Origin: Acanthosepion esculentum
Lineage: Eukaryota > Mollusca > Cephalopoda > Sepiida > Sepiidae
DNA: 64,000 nt
NCBI GenBank assembly: GCA_964036315.1
Contig: OZ038488.1
Location: 68,144,842 to 68,208,841, forward strand
Direction: 5' to 3'
Shown: piece after piece, positions 51,636 through 62,908 of the stretch
How positions within the stretch are numbered: position 1 is the stretch's first letter
Layout: every line of letters begins with the position of its first letter
Position numbers and translations under genes: made by a program
Notes under the pieces: generated by a model
Databases searched by the model: none
Told to the model about the DNA's origin: nothing
The model's input: only the letters and a program-made list of their open reading frames with translations

Positions 51636-52110
51636 TATACCTTGGGTGAGTCCATTTGTGTAAAAAGGGGAGACCCCTCAATAGAAGGGAATGGGGATGT
51701 TTTGATACCATGAACGTGGTATGGCGAGTTCTAGCTGCGAAGGTCTGAGCTGGTGGAACGAAAGAATTATCTCGTCTATACATTTTCTATGGAAATAACG
51801 ATAGAGTTGCGTGAGCTTAGCAATGTTTCGTCTCTAGAAAAGGGGTTTCAAGGTGGACTCACCCACACGGCCGCGTAATCGCTTTTGAACTTTGTCAAGG
51901 CTAGAAAAAGAGGACTGGACAACGCCAGCCCAGATATATCAGATATATTTTTTGGTCTGGCCTGACTCTTGTAAAGATAGATCAGAAGTGGAGTAAATTT
52001 GTGGCCTGCTTGGTGGTGATTAAACGTTACTAGCTTTACTGGCCTGAGAAACAAGCTTGTTAATAGTAGCTCTACATTGGGCGCCAACTATTCTCGTCAT
52101 ATAATCTAAA
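51636..52110 (-). pseudogene. LINE-C RT tail, upstream part
   Basis: Minus frames read FTPLLIYLYKSQARPK, then a shift to RYIWAGVVQSSFSSLDKVQK with RLRGRVGE, then SFVPPAQTFAARTRHTTFMV. These are the LLxIYKSQIRPKMEY, HIWAGAxxSxLxxLDxVQKRL and post-RT blocks in order. MEYCCH is missing through an indel. The 3' continuation lies at 50985-51320 after an insertion. Confidence 0.7.
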
Positions 52111-52730
52111 CCGTTACGTATCAGTTTAGTATTGACTTGACCTGCGGTTGGCAAGTTCATTTTTGTTCAGTTACATGTGGTAGGCCCGTGTAGTCATATA
52201 TAAATGAAACCGAACTGTTGTTCTCCTGAGATCAACATCAACGCTGTGAATGTGAATGTTTATTATTTTATGACACGTTACGTCATTTTCACAGCCAAAC
52301 CTGCTCCATCTGACCTTACATCTTCCCACATATCATATCCCCTACTCTACGACCGCGAGCAAGGAAGATAAGGCAGAGAATGAGGCATATGCGTCCAGGA
52401 TTTAAATAGGTACTAATTTGCATATCGAAAGCACATGCAATAGATTTCGGTAGTTTGTCTTGGTTTACTTGACAACTCATCAGATTACTACGCCACATAT
52501 TTTTTTAATTTGGCTGCAATGCGAAGTTGTGAATATATATTTGTAACGGCTTTATAATGTGTGGCGCTGCGGCCTACCACGTGAATGTGATTAAACTAAG
52601 TAGATATTTATCGCTGTTACATGAGGTCTGTGTTCAAGCCCAGGTTAAAAATAAGGTTTCGAGTTCGAACGTAACTAACACAAACTTCCTTCATTATATT
52701 TCTCTATAAATGCTCTCGTACCACATTAAA
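52111..52730. other. Unassigned stretch, possible solo LTR
   Basis: TGTGGTAGGCC (52175) and GGCCTACCACG (52570-52580) are mutual inverted termini, and CATATATAAATGAAACC (52194) is TATA-like. This could be a 400-bp solo LTR beginning TGTGGTAGG, but no target duplication is visible. GAGTTCGAACG near 52667 is a lone box B-like motif. Confidence 0.3.
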
Positions 52731-52734
52731 CTTC

Positions 52735-53400
52735 TTCTTTATGTGCAGTGTCCCTTCAGAACGTAGGCGATCGTGGCTCTCCACATTTTCCTGTCCGTCG
52801 TAGCTCTTAATAAATTTTATCTTTTTATTATTTCTCCCAAACCGTGTTCCGCCATCCATTTACTGAAGCTCATTAAATCTGTTATGCTTTGTTTTCCTCT
52901 GTCCCTTTTAGTTTTAATTTGTCATGTAAGTGTCAGATTTTCCAGACCTTCTTTCCTCATTATGTGCCCTAGAAATTTCAGTTGTCTATTCCTGATGTTA
53001 AGTATAAGTTTCCTTTGTTTTCTATTTCCTCTAAAACTTCGTCTTTGTTCGATCCATGCTATTCTCAGGATTCTTCTGTAGAACCACGTTTCTGTTGCTT
53101 CAAGTCTCTTCTTCATCTTTGAGGAGATTGTCCAGCATTCACCGCCATATAGGAGGACTGATATCACGTAACAGTTCAGTACTTTGTTGTTTTTAACGGA
53201 GTTTTTCTGTCTTTTAATACTCTGCTAAGATTTTGGAAGGCATCTTTTGCTATCCCAATACGCCATCGGATTTCAATGTCGCAATTTCCGACCTCTGTTA
53301 AAACACTTCCTAGATAATTAAATTTTTGCACTTGTTTGATTTTGGTATCTCCAATTTGAAATTGCATTTTCGGCTCATCTTTTTTTCTTTTTTTTGGCGA
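52735..53400 (-). pseudogene. LINE-B (RTE-like) 3' half, best ordered copy
   Basis: From 53370 downward: QFQIGDTKIKQVQKFNYLGS, VLTEVGNCDIEIRWRIGIAK, DAFQNLSRVLKDRK, then (new frame) ISVLLYGGECWTISSKMKKR, LEATETWFYRRILRIAWIEQ, RSFRGNRKQRKLILNIRNRQ, LKFLGHIMRKEGLENLTLT, then a third frame ending in the reverse of GAGAGCCACGATCGCCTACG at 52755. This is the most complete example of the family's post-RT region in the window. The RT core is upstream of the break at 53400. Two frameshifts make it non-coding. Confidence 0.85.
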
Positions 53401-53464
53401 TGCCGCTACGTAGCCGAGAATGCGATGTTTCTTCCACTGCTCTTCTGTTAGGTGCTAAGTCCCT

Positions 53465-54447
53465 TTCAAAAAATAGCCGAACTCTTTACTGGGGTAGATT
53501 TCTCTCGCTCTTCATGTCTAGCGTTGATTAGTGAATTTGTTAAAAAAAACAACAATACGATATATCTCCAGACATGGACAACGGTACGATAATGGAGTAA
53601 TTTTCTATTGCCTTCTTCATAGTTTTGAATTCAAATTTTTCCTTCTACTAGGCAGCCTATCGCCCAAACATATAGAGCATAATAAACCCTGCTATTTAAT
53701 CCATAGCTGGTGGAGAAGAAAAAGGGATTCATGCTGCCTTTCTCAAGCCCATTACGACAAAGTGAACACAGTAGACTAAGCGGTAGTTTGAACTCGGCTC
53801 ACTGATTCCACTTTCCGCGGTGGTGCTTTTGAGAGGATGATTTCCCGATTGCTACAATATTAACTTCTTCACATTTCGGCTCAAACGTTATCTTTCTGTA
53901 AATCTTTTCATGATCTGCTCTTCTTCCCTCCCGCTCTTACGTTCATATAACAAGCCCATTCAGTAAATCTCTACTTTGAGTGGCTTCTGAGGCTTGTATT
54001 AGATGAACAATTAATAAGAATAAAAATCTTACTCTACTGCATGTAGAATAATATTTTCATTCTCTTTATGGGTCAGACAATAAAGAAAGTTCTCAATTCA
54101 CTAGATTGTTGTTAATTTATCGACAATGATTGTTAACCATTGCGTTACAGTAGACGTCTACGACAGTCTAAGTCACTGATTATTTAATAGGTTCATTTTA
54201 GTCTGGTACAAATCCACAAAAATGCGACCCTCAATGAGAATACAAAGATATTTATAAAATTGTTTGACAGATACAACAACCATTCGCTACTCAAGGTAAA
54301 GGTTACTGAATGATGTTTTTGTAAAGCACATAAAAGGAAACCAGGAAGTGCGTATTATGAGGATATATAGGTTAGATATTGGTCGACCAAACCTCTTTCA
54401 CTTAAAAGTTTGCATTAAACAATTGGGAAATGAAATCATTATGAACT
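53465..54447. repeat. Dispersed duplication, copy 2
   Basis: Matches copy 1 (48890-50400) except for the absence of family D and small indels (extra GATTGTTAACC near 54128). Contains the same reversed SINE-like blocks at 53690-53840. The right end runs directly into the 122-bp tandem array. Confidence 0.85.
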
Positions 54448-55145
54448 AATTATAATTCCAAGAAATCCAGATATCTATGGCTTTAAATATCCTTCAAAGG
54501 GTTGATAAACCGTAAAAGAAAAATCAATCAAAATTCCTATGAGTGTTAAATTCACGAGACCCCTTTCCTAATTATAATTCCAAGAAATCCAGATATCTAT
54601 GGCTTTAAATAACCTTCAAAGGGTTGATAAACCGTAAAAGAAAAATCAATCAAAATTCCTATGAGTGTTAAATTCACGAGACCCCTTTCCTAATTATAAT
54701 TCCAAGAAATCCAGATATCTATGGCTTTAAATATCCTTCAAATGGTTGATAAACCGTAAAAGAAAAATCAATCAAAATTCCTATGAGTGTTAAATTCACG
54801 AGACCCCTTTCCTAATTATAATTCCAAGAAATCCAGATATCTATGGCTTTAAATATCCTTCAAAGGGTTGATAAACCGTAAAAGAAAAATCAATCAAAAT
54901 TCCTATGAGTGTTAAATTCACGAGACCCCTTTCCTAATTATAATTCCAAGAAATCCAGATATCTATGGCTTTAAATATCCTTCAAAGGGTTGATAAACCG
55001 TAAAAGAAAAATCAATCAAAATTCCTATGAGTGTTAAATTCACGAGACCCCTTTCCTAATTATAATTCCAAGAAATCCAGATATCTATGGCTTTAAATAA
55101 CCTTCAAATGGTTGATAAACCGTAAAAGAAAAATCAATCAATTAA
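54448..55145 (-). repeat. 122-bp tandem array derived from LINE-B
   Basis: Starts at 54448, 54570, 54692, 54814, 54936 and 55058 show an exact 122-base period with few differences: five full units and a sixth that runs into ordinary LINE-B. Each unit contains ATGAGTGTTAAATTCACGAG and CCCCTTTCCTAATTATAATT, the reverse of the family's GLENLTLTG coding region and its upstream codons. Periodicity and homogeneity indicate recent amplification. Confidence 0.95.
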
Positions 55146-55490
55146 AAATCCTGTGAGTGTTAACTACTCCAGGCCTCTTTCCTCATTATGCGTCCCAAAA
55201 TTTCAGAAGACTCTTTCTGATTGTAAGTATACGTTTCCTTGTAGTTCCTGTTTTATTAAGACTTCTTCATTGCTTATAGGTTCTGTCTATGATAATCTCA
55301 GCGTCCTTTTTTAGAAACACGGGTGATTCAAGTCTGTACTTTATCTGTGAAGAAATTGTCCAGCATTCACAGTCATATAAAGGATTGATATTAATTACGT
55401 AGTGGTTCAGCACTTTTCATATTTTAATGTTTCTCAATACATCGCTTAGTTTCTGAGAGACATCTTTCATTATTTCAATGTGCCTTCGGA
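55140..55490 (-). pseudogene. LINE-B (RTE-like) fragment parental to the array
   Basis: Reversed blocks run from 55480 (TACAATTCCGAAGGCACATT, GTEIRR region) through 55410 (SLRNIK), 55370 (the ECWTISSQIK region), 55330 (FYRKDAE) and 55170 (GTTAACTACTCCAGGCCTCT, the GLE-LTLTG region), where sequence becomes continuous with the last tandem unit. The frame is broken throughout. Confidence 0.7.
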
Positions 55491-55497
55491 ATTGTAG

Positions 55498-55504
55498 CTC
55501 TCTC

Positions 55505-55540
<36 letters not shown>

Positions 55541-55545
55541 CCCTA
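55498..55545. repeat. (CT)n microsatellite
   Basis: TCTCTC and TTTCTC units between two LINE-B fragments. Confidence 0.9.
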
Positions 55546-55860
55546 GAACCTGTTCTGACATCCATTTACACAGTTCTGCTATTCATTGACAAAACTTTGT
55601 TAGGAAGATTACTACATGCTTTCCTTTGCTTCTCTTATCTTCAGTATTTCCTGTATATGTGGATTTCTTCAAGCCCTCCTTGCTTGCCCCCCTTTTTTTT
55701 CTGGGACATTATGTGTCCCAGAAATTTCCACTCTTTCTTTCTGATTCTAGGTTCCATTTCTTAATAATTTCTTTAGCTTTTGAATGGCACTATTTGCTAT
55801 TCGAATGCGCTTTCGAGTTTCAGTGTCACATTTACCATTGTCCGCTGCAGAAGAAATCTG
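55546..55860 (-). pseudogene. LINE-B (RTE-like) fragment with internal deletion
   Basis: The minus frame from 55860 reads ADNGKCDTETRKRIRIANSA, then IQKLKKLLRNGT, the block that normally lies about 90 codons before the next. At 55745 it jumps to the FLGHIMSQK region (ATTATGTGTCCCAGAAATTT reversed), then GLKKSTYTG. The ECWTISS-FYRR segment between is missing. Another dead copy, lying end to end with that at 55140-55490. Confidence 0.65.
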
Positions 55861-56410
55861 GGGTTTACCTTGGGTAGGTAAGGGTGGAAAAGATGGAACA
55901 CTTTCAACTACAGAACAGCCCGCCAAAATATCTGCAATGCTAAATCTAACGCGCGACAATTGAACAGTAATTAAGGCCTGCAAACGACGCTTCTAGATCG
56001 ATCTATTTAGGCGTGTTCGTCTTTGATTGGTCTCCTTGCACTTGTGCGCTCTTTAGAAAGTATCAATAGTTTATTCAATATTTATAGCTGTAGCTGCTAT
56101 TAAACGGATGCCATTTTGTGGAGAATTTCCTGACAAAATAGTTTAAACATTTACTGGGTAGGCGACAACTGTATCTGTTACAGAGAAAATTACTAGACGT
56201 CTGTCATAAAACGATGGTTAGAAAGTTCACTTTATAAACCAGTTCGCTTGTAAAGTGAGTTCGATTCTCTTTGGATGCCCCTTATTTTCGGCCTTCTGCT
56301 AAAACCAAGCGAAGTTTAGCAAATTTGTAATAATAATCATAACTAGACTACTCGTGATTCGCTGGGTCACTGACGGATCAGGTTATAAAACATTGAAGTT
56401 GATTTCAACA
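55861..56410. other. Unassigned stretch
   Basis: No feature recognised. TTGTAAAGTGAGTTCGATTC near 56250 is a lone box B-like motif. Confidence 0.3.
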
Positions 56411-56945
56411 TTAAAAATTGTCTGTTTGAAGAAAGCTGAAATAAAAGTACTTACTCTATAAACAACTTGTATTTTTATATCTTATTTACTTAAAATATTT
56501 TTTTAAAATCAGATTAACTTAGAAATAGTTTAATATGCCAAAAATATTTCTGTCTGTCTGTATAAATATTTTATAAAATATTTTATAAATATAAATGTCT
56601 GTTTGAAGAAAGTTAAAATGAAAATACTTGCTGTATAAACAACTCTTATTTTTAAATCTTATTCACTTAAATCAGATTAACTTAAATCATCATGTGCCGA
56701 ACGGACGCACCACGCAAGTACGTACGCAATCGCAGAGAGGTGGAAAGAGAGATGTGGAAAGAGAGAGGTGGAAAGAAACTTAAATCATTATTATGCGCCG
56801 GACGGACGACGCCCCACGCAAGTACGCCCGCAATCGCAGAGAGGTGGAAAGGGAGAGGTGGAAAGAGAGGAGTGGAAAGAAAATTAAATCATTATTATGC
56901 GCCGGACGGACGACACACCACGCAAGCACGAATCACAGACTTTTA
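56411..56945 (+). repeat. Duplicated block plus ~103-bp tandem array
   Basis: TGTCTGTTTGAAGAAAG at 56420 and 56597 starts two copies of a 90-130-base segment. Then three units of about 101-105 bases start at 56691, 56792 and 56897, each with ATGCGCCGGACGGACGA, CACGCAAGTACG and AATCGCAGAGAGGTGGAAAG. The RW/ER-rich plus frame at 56692-56946 is this array read as protein. Confidence 0.8.
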
Positions 56946-57469
56946 GTATTATATAGATAGTAGTAACTAGCTGAAAGCCTGTCTTGCAAACATTTTTATT
57001 AATAAATTTTATTTATAAGTAAGGGAGTACAAATGAAAAAATTTGAAATTGACAACTTTTTTTCCATTTCAGTGAAACAGACGTTAAACAGTTCCATCTT
57101 CCTGTCATTCTTTTTTCTTTCATTTTCTCACTAAAACCGAGTAGCGTGTTTGATATGTGAGTTCCGTGTTTTCACGCTGTCAACTCGGAATTTATGAGGT
57201 ATTTGGCAGAGCGTAACGGTCGTGCGAACTAAGAAACTAACTAACTAACGAAGAGAGGGAGGAACAAGCATAATTTTAATAGAGATAATATAATCTCAGA
57301 AAACAACTGAAAATAACATTCGACATATAATAGCTCTAATGTGTCAATATGGCTGGATTTAATTCCTGACGATTCCTGACGATTCCTTTTTTTTCTAATT
57401 TTTAATACATTTCTATTGAAAAAAAAAAACTCACACTATAATTATATTTTATAGCAAAATAATGCATTT
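56946..57469. other. Unassigned stretch
   Basis: No gene. Short tandem motifs AACTAACTAACTAAC near 57234 and GATTCCTGACGATTCC near 57370. Confidence 0.35.
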
Positions 57470-57960
57470 ACATTCTAAATTGTTATATAGGAATAAAGCG
57501 CCGCTTCCGACACTTGGGTTTGAACACAGATCACCAGAGAGCAAGCACAGGTGATCCCATTTCGAATAAGTAGATCACATGATCTAAAAGAAAATGTATA
57601 TATGGGAATCAGCGTGACGTCTAATGGATCACTCTTCTTATTCTCTCATCTATTACTATACTGGTCACTATTTCTACTCTATCCTCTATTACTATACGGA
57701 TCGCTATTCTCTATACTATTCGCTATACTAGTTCTTCATACTGATCACTACACAGATTACTATTCGGTGGTTACTTTTCGAGCAAGTACTATTAGTGCGA
57801 GTGTTATTCGGAGGCGTCTGACACCAATGTTCTTCAACGGCGTTACTAGTTGTATCGGTGATTACAAGGTCTCTACTACAACGAACATTACGAAGGTGAC
57901 AACGAGTATTCGTTGACATTACAAAATTGACAACGAGTGTTCGTTACCATCACAAAATAA
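57470..57960 (-). repeat. Dispersed repeat family E, copy 2
   Basis: Matches 30300-30945. On the minus strand TGTGATGGTAACGAACACTC runs to GCCGTTGAAGAACAT and then TGGTGTCAGACGCC, again a leucine-tRNA PBS-like motif after a possible 125-bp LTR. ACTCTA/CTATTACTAT units in 57640-57740 are expanded relative to copy 1. No coding. Confidence 0.55.
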
Positions 57961-58425
57961 ATATAATTGTTTTATACTGTAAGTATCGCCTTAATTTCTG
58001 ACCACTGACAATCCTTGTTTTCAAACTTTTAATGCGGTTCAATTGAAAAAAAATCTCTATAATACATTTTAGAGAAAGTCTTTAGCAATGAATTTACATT
58101 CGACTTATAATAGTACTGTACTGTAATTATCACTTGACTCAATTCCTGATCACTAGTTTAATTTGTAATATTCGACACTAATAATCCTGTTCTTAGTTGT
58201 CCATATTTCTCCTAACGCTAAAGACAGTGTTACAGAAAATATAATTATAGTTAAGCAGAGAAATGATGGAGCATGGATAAATTCAGTGGGTATCAATAAA
58301 AAATCGAAAACTTACTTCAGATGAGTTTGAAGTTTGATATTACCGTGATTATTGTTCCATATTTTCTCTTATACAGTTAGAATTTTCCGTGTCGCTATAG
58401 TTGTAATCGAATGAGCGAATGAAAT
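57961..58425. other. Unassigned AT-rich stretch
   Basis: No supported feature. Confidence 0.35.
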
Positions 58426-58606
58426 TGTTGGTATATTTATTTAATAAATAATGTTGATATATTTATTTAATAAATAATGTTGGTATATTTATTTAATAAA
58501 TAATGTTGGTATATTTATTTAATTAATAATGTTGGTATATTTATTTAATAAATAATGTTGGTATATTTATTTAATAAATAATGTTGGTATATGTATTTAA
58601 CAAATC
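58426..58606. repeat. 26-bp minisatellite, about 7 units
   Basis: Units GTTGGTATATTTATTTAATA plus AATAAT repeat with single-base variants (GTTGATATA, TTAATTAAT); the last unit is diverged. Confidence 0.95.
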
Positions 58607-59285
58607 CTACCTGTGATAGACACAATTAGTTTGAAAATATCATATGCAATACTTTTTGTTCAAGGCCTTTTATTCCCAATCAATTTCGTAAAAGAAAAAA
58701 AAATATGACAAGGGCAATGCCGAGACACCTTGCTGGTTGCAGGTTTAACAAAAAAAAAGTATTTAAAAGTTAGTAGAATATTGAGATGGCTATCTGATAT
58801 GTCGAGTTCCTTCGGATGCAGTGTTTCCGATTATAAGGCAAGATTCTTGAAACGTTTACAAGAAATTCCAGATGGCATTGTCTAAGTTTAGATGGGGGTA
58901 TCCCAGCCTTGGTGTTGCGTAACTCTCTCCCTTCTCTATTTTCTCTCTGTTTTCACGCCTTTTTGCCTCTTCTTTACCCTGAAGAAATCGTACTTAGAAT
59001 TAAAAAAAGGCAAATGAATAAAAGAACATGCTGTAAACATCTGTTGAGTTCTAATCTGTCATTTAATTTGCGTCGTTAAACCCGAAAACTTAAAAAAGGC
59101 TAATTCTGACCAAAATAGTTGTTGCATTTAGTGCATTTGTATGCAAATGTAACAATAATATGGGACAGATGTAATATTATTTAATTCACAGATTTGGCTG
59201 GAAAAAAAAAACAAAAAAAACGAATGACGTCAAAATCCTCGAAAATTGTTCATCCTTTAATAGTCAGTTGAACTTAGTTTAATTT
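58607..59285. other. Unassigned stretch
   Basis: GGCAATGCCGAGACACCTTG and GCTGGTTGCAGG (58713-58745) form a small GC-richer motif of unknown meaning. No gene. Confidence 0.35.
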
Positions 59286-59289
59286 GTAA

Positions 59290-59515
59290 CGTATATAAAG
59301 GAGGCACTGTAGAGTAATGGATAGCGGCTCGGATTGAGGAATCGGAGAGACGAGTTCGAATTCCAGTCGGAATTACGTGCAGAAGAAAGGTAGGAATCCT
59401 ATTCTTCTCCCTCCAGCTATGGGTAAATAGCAGAACGGTTCTATAGCCTTGAATGGCAACTGGTCTACCGCAGAAAGAAATGACAAGCTAATGTGGGGAA
59501 AAAAAGAAAAATCTG
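59290..59515 (+). mobile_element. tRNA-derived SINE, best preserved
   Basis: GGAGGCACTGTAGAGTAATG with GATAGCGGCTCGGATTGAGG is a tRNA head with box A region, and GACGAGTTCGAATTCCAGTC gives a near-consensus box B about 40 bases later. The body has ATTCTTCTCCCTCCAGCTAT, GGGTAAATAGCAGAACGG, CTATAGCCTTGAATGGCAAC and TGGTCTACCGCAGAAAGAAA, in the order of 16508-16745. The tRNA of origin looks arginine-like by eye, uncertain. Confidence 0.75.
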
Positions 59516-60780
59516 CCTCGTCAGTCAGTCTAAGCGTATATCACATATGTATGGCACATAAATATAAATATTGATATAAATGTTGATAAGAGAACGACGG
59601 TCACAAAGCACTTACCTGGGAGCACCTGATCAGGCTTTCGGTCAGTGTAGTATGCATCTGCACTGTATTCATGCATGCGAACGTAAATACATACATGATT
59701 ACTTCTGCCATGTTATTTAATATGATTATATCATGGTGTTACGATCGAACATGGCATTTTTTTCTTTTGGACCCAGCAATGTCTAACATCATTTGCCTCA
59801 AGTCACACACGCATAAATCGCATTTGCATCACAATCAGCGTATTCAGCAATTGATCTGAAACAGTTCCAGGACATTACCATTTGTATCAATTATATTACT
59901 ACTCATCATCAAGTTGGTGACCTTTTCAGGTTATGACCAGCCGGTGCATCCTCAACAAGTAAGATCTTACAATATCGGGCAAGGCCTGTGCAGGAACTTA
60001 TTTATAGTAGAGAAAGACGGTGCACTGGTTGAAACCAACTTTCAGAGCCTCAAGAGTAATAAACCGAATAGGAGAGCAAATCTACATCATCGGTTCTTAG
60101 TGAGGGATGGGTGTTACATCAGAGTATTCCCTGTTTCAATTGAATACCTTAACGAAGTCCAAGAAGTATAACCCTCCCAGTAGGCTGTGGGCTAAACGGC
60201 CATTGACCACGCAAAAATCCTTGTCACACTACTCACCAGGAAGTGAGAGTATCTTTTTAGTACACACGCACGCACACTCTCTAATCGTGGGCGCCGCGTC
60301 GGACTGTCATGGTGGTTAAACAGATCTCGCAAATCAGTACAATGTAGAAGTAAGTCCGGTTCCCACTGGAAACACCATGTTTATGGCTTTGTGTAAGAAC
60401 TAAGCGATGCTTGGTAAATAACATTCCTACGTCTGTAGGTAGACAAGTCCAATCTCAAATAAAGAGCAGTGACTTTAAAGTCACAACTAACATTATGTTT
60501 AGAAATAAAGTGCAGCCAAATCATAATTTAATTTTCCCAATTTATACTTATACTGGGCTAGGGACGGCGCGTGATATCCTCCCACCTCCGACCAAGAGGA
60601 GCAAGCCTGATTGTGGGTCCCGGATAGTGCTTTGTGACTCTCACTATCTTATCAAGATTTGCTTTTTTCCACCTACATTTATACACATTACAAATTAAAC
60701 TAAGCACAACTGACTATTAAAGGACTAAATAATTTCGCGGATTTTGACGTCATTATGTGGCATTTACACACCCACTCACC
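59516..60780. other. Unassigned stretch of mixed composition
   Basis: The plus frames at 59914-60171 and 60411-60698 lack recognisable motifs and stay hypothetical. GCCGCGTCGGACTGTCATGG...AAGTCCGGTTCCCACTGG (60290-60370) is weakly tRNA-like with a poor box B. Confidence 0.3.
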
Positions 60781-60783
60781 CCC

Positions 60784-60784
<1 letters not shown>

Positions 60785-60835
<51 letters not shown>
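60785..60835. repeat. (AT)n microsatellite
   Basis: About 25 AT units. Confidence 0.95.
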
Positions 60836-60838
<3 letters not shown>

Positions 60839-61495
60839 GAGTGATGAAAGATTCTCGGTCATGTCAAGAAGGGATTTCAAAACATTCTGATATTCAGTGA
60901 CGGACATGATTCTGTGACCTTGGATCTTGAACAATTATAGCGGCCCCTTCCCAACAACAATAGGGCAATATCAAACAAGGTTCAAGGTCTCTGCTGGACT
61001 TGCAATTACCTCTAGACCAAAATAGCAGAGAACCGGTCGATTTTAAGAGGTATTAGAACATATTCTAAGCTCAATATTCAGTTGTTCAACCTATCGCCCA
61101 AATAGCCTTATTTTAATAACACACACAATAAAACTTTAGGAATTTTGTTGAAAGAAAAAAATTGGCTTAGAAACCTTCAAGCTTAAGCGTCATTAAATTT
61201 ATAGCAGATCCTCCACTACCGATGCTACTCAAATTTGAAGGAGTCAGACCAACAGAATTTCAGCAGTCCCTCAGATAGTAGATCGGTGGAAAAGATCCGA
61301 GTGCTTCCTTTTCACCGTGACTAGACACATTAAAATCGCGTGTGCGTGAAACTCGATTTACGACTAGAGCCGTCCTTTCATAGGATTTAAAGTTAGTAAG
61401 CGTTTTTTGCTTGATCTAGGTAATCTAGGCACTGAGCACTTTACTTTACTGAGGAGGTAAGTTTGCTTTCTGGTTTTGGCAAGCTGTATTAAATA
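60836..61495. other. Unassigned stretch
   Basis: No gene or known repeat seen on either strand. Confidence 0.35.
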
Positions 61496-61499
61496 GTAC

Positions 61500-61588
61500 G
61501 CACACACACACACACACACATATAATATGATAAAAATATTAAAACTAAGGTATACTATATTTAATGGTTAAAGTTATGAATATCAGGG

Positions 61589-61642
<54 letters not shown>
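61500..61642. repeat. (AC)n and (AT)n microsatellites
   Basis: AC at 61500-61520 and AT at 61591-61642, with about 70 unique bases between. Confidence 0.9.
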
Positions 61643-61643
<1 letters not shown>

Positions 61644-61789
61644 CTATAAACACTATGTTAGATATTTAGTGGGTACATATGTTTGAGTAGATATCTCTGT
61701 CTTTAAAAAAAATGAAATTTATGTCTAACGACCTAGAGATGGCGGTTAATTGGTTAAAACTTATCTAAAGGCTGGAAAGTATCGTACAT

Positions 61790-62404
61790 ACTTTTAATCA
61801 TTTCACCACAAGTAAAGCAATAAAGTCACTAAAGACGCAGGTGGTTACTGAACGAGAAAGAATATGAGAAAAACAAAAACATTGTTATGGAGCGAGAACA
61901 ACAGAAGAACAGGAACTAAAGAAGACAAAAGTTAACGATTGACATTGTATTTAAACTTTTGAATATCAAACTTGTCTGGAAACCAAGAAATCGGAAGAGA
62001 GTTACATAAACAAATATGCGAGAAAAAAAAACTGTATACACGTTACGGTTACATTTAACCATTTCAATTGTAAAATATTGAGACCTTGTTGCCAATCTAG
62101 TACTGCAATTAAATTGATAAAGTCTAGGTAACATAGAAGAAACTTCAACAAAACAATTACCATAAAGTTATTTATAAAAAGGCACAGGGAGTCTACATTA
62201 CGGCTGTGAGAAAGTGACTGAAAGCGAGATGCCAGGTCAGGGCCAATGACATTGCAGATTCTTCTTTGGATTTTATCAAGGATCTCTAAATATATACCAG
62301 GAACACCAGACCATATGTGGCAACAATATTTAAAGAATAGACGAATGGTAGACTTATAAATATGTAGGATAGATTCGGGCGAGAAGAATTGTGTAGCACG
62401 ACAC

Positions 62405-62405
<1 letters not shown>
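61790..62405 (-). pseudogene. LINE-A, 5'-truncated copy with 3' UTR
   Basis: From 62405 downward the frame reads MCRATQFFSPESILHIYKST, IRLFFKYCCHIWSGVPGIYL, EILDKIQRRICNVIGPDLAS, RFQSLSHSRNVDSLCLFINN, then shifts to STRLATRSQYFTIEMVKCNR and VTLFRFLGFQTSLIFKSLNT, ending MSIVNFCLL. The 3' UTR follows to about 61800 (AAGCAATAAAGTCACTAAAG, reversed). About 130 codons are open before the first frameshift. The 5' break abuts (AT)n at 62405. Confidence 0.8.

Positions 62406-62474
<69 letters not shown>
62405..62474. repeat. (AT)n microsatellite
   Basis: About 34 AT units at the 5' break of LINE-A. Confidence 0.95.
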
Positions 62475-62476
<2 letters not shown>

Positions 62477-62565
62477 CATAGATAGATGGAAATTTTGGCT
62501 TGAAGCTACTGTAAATATTTTAATATGTTGTGAAGTGAATGTTCTGCGGTTATGAGCCTAAATAT

Positions 62566-62570
<5 letters not shown>

Positions 62571-62616
<46 letters not shown>
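62571..62616. repeat. (AC)n microsatellite
   Basis: About 23 AC units. Further AC/GT-rich text continues to 62790. Confidence 0.95.
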
Positions 62617-62620
<4 letters not shown>

Positions 62621-62839
62621 TCCCTTGGCTTGAAGGTAATTATCTTAGATATATATACACATTATATACTTGAATGTACACTCACACCCAAGCACTTGCA
62701 TTACACACGCTCAGATGCAGACACAGACGTAAACGCTAAAAAACAAACACACACATGTATTTATACGTGTATGTGTCTGTATATGTAAATATTCATTACA
62801 CCACAAACCAAAGTAAATACTCCGATGTTTGCTCCCCCA

Positions 62840-62841
<2 letters not shown>

Positions 62842-62902
<61 letters not shown>
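62842..62902. repeat. (AT)n microsatellite
   Basis: About 30 AT units. Confidence 0.95.

Positions 62903-62908
<6 letters not shown>

Noticed and set aside
52430..52500. Second hammerhead on the minus strand (CTGATGAGTTGTC...GACAAACTACCGAAATC)
   Set aside because: Stem II can pair, but extra unpaired bases separate it from GAAA, no stem III or NUH site follows, and stem I is missing.
56692..56946. Arginine-rich plus frame
   Set aside because: Three tandem DNA units translated, with the reading frame changing between units.
59914..60171. 85-codon plus frame as a small gene
   Set aside because: No motif, no homology recognised and the frame ends without a supportable context; left as unassigned.
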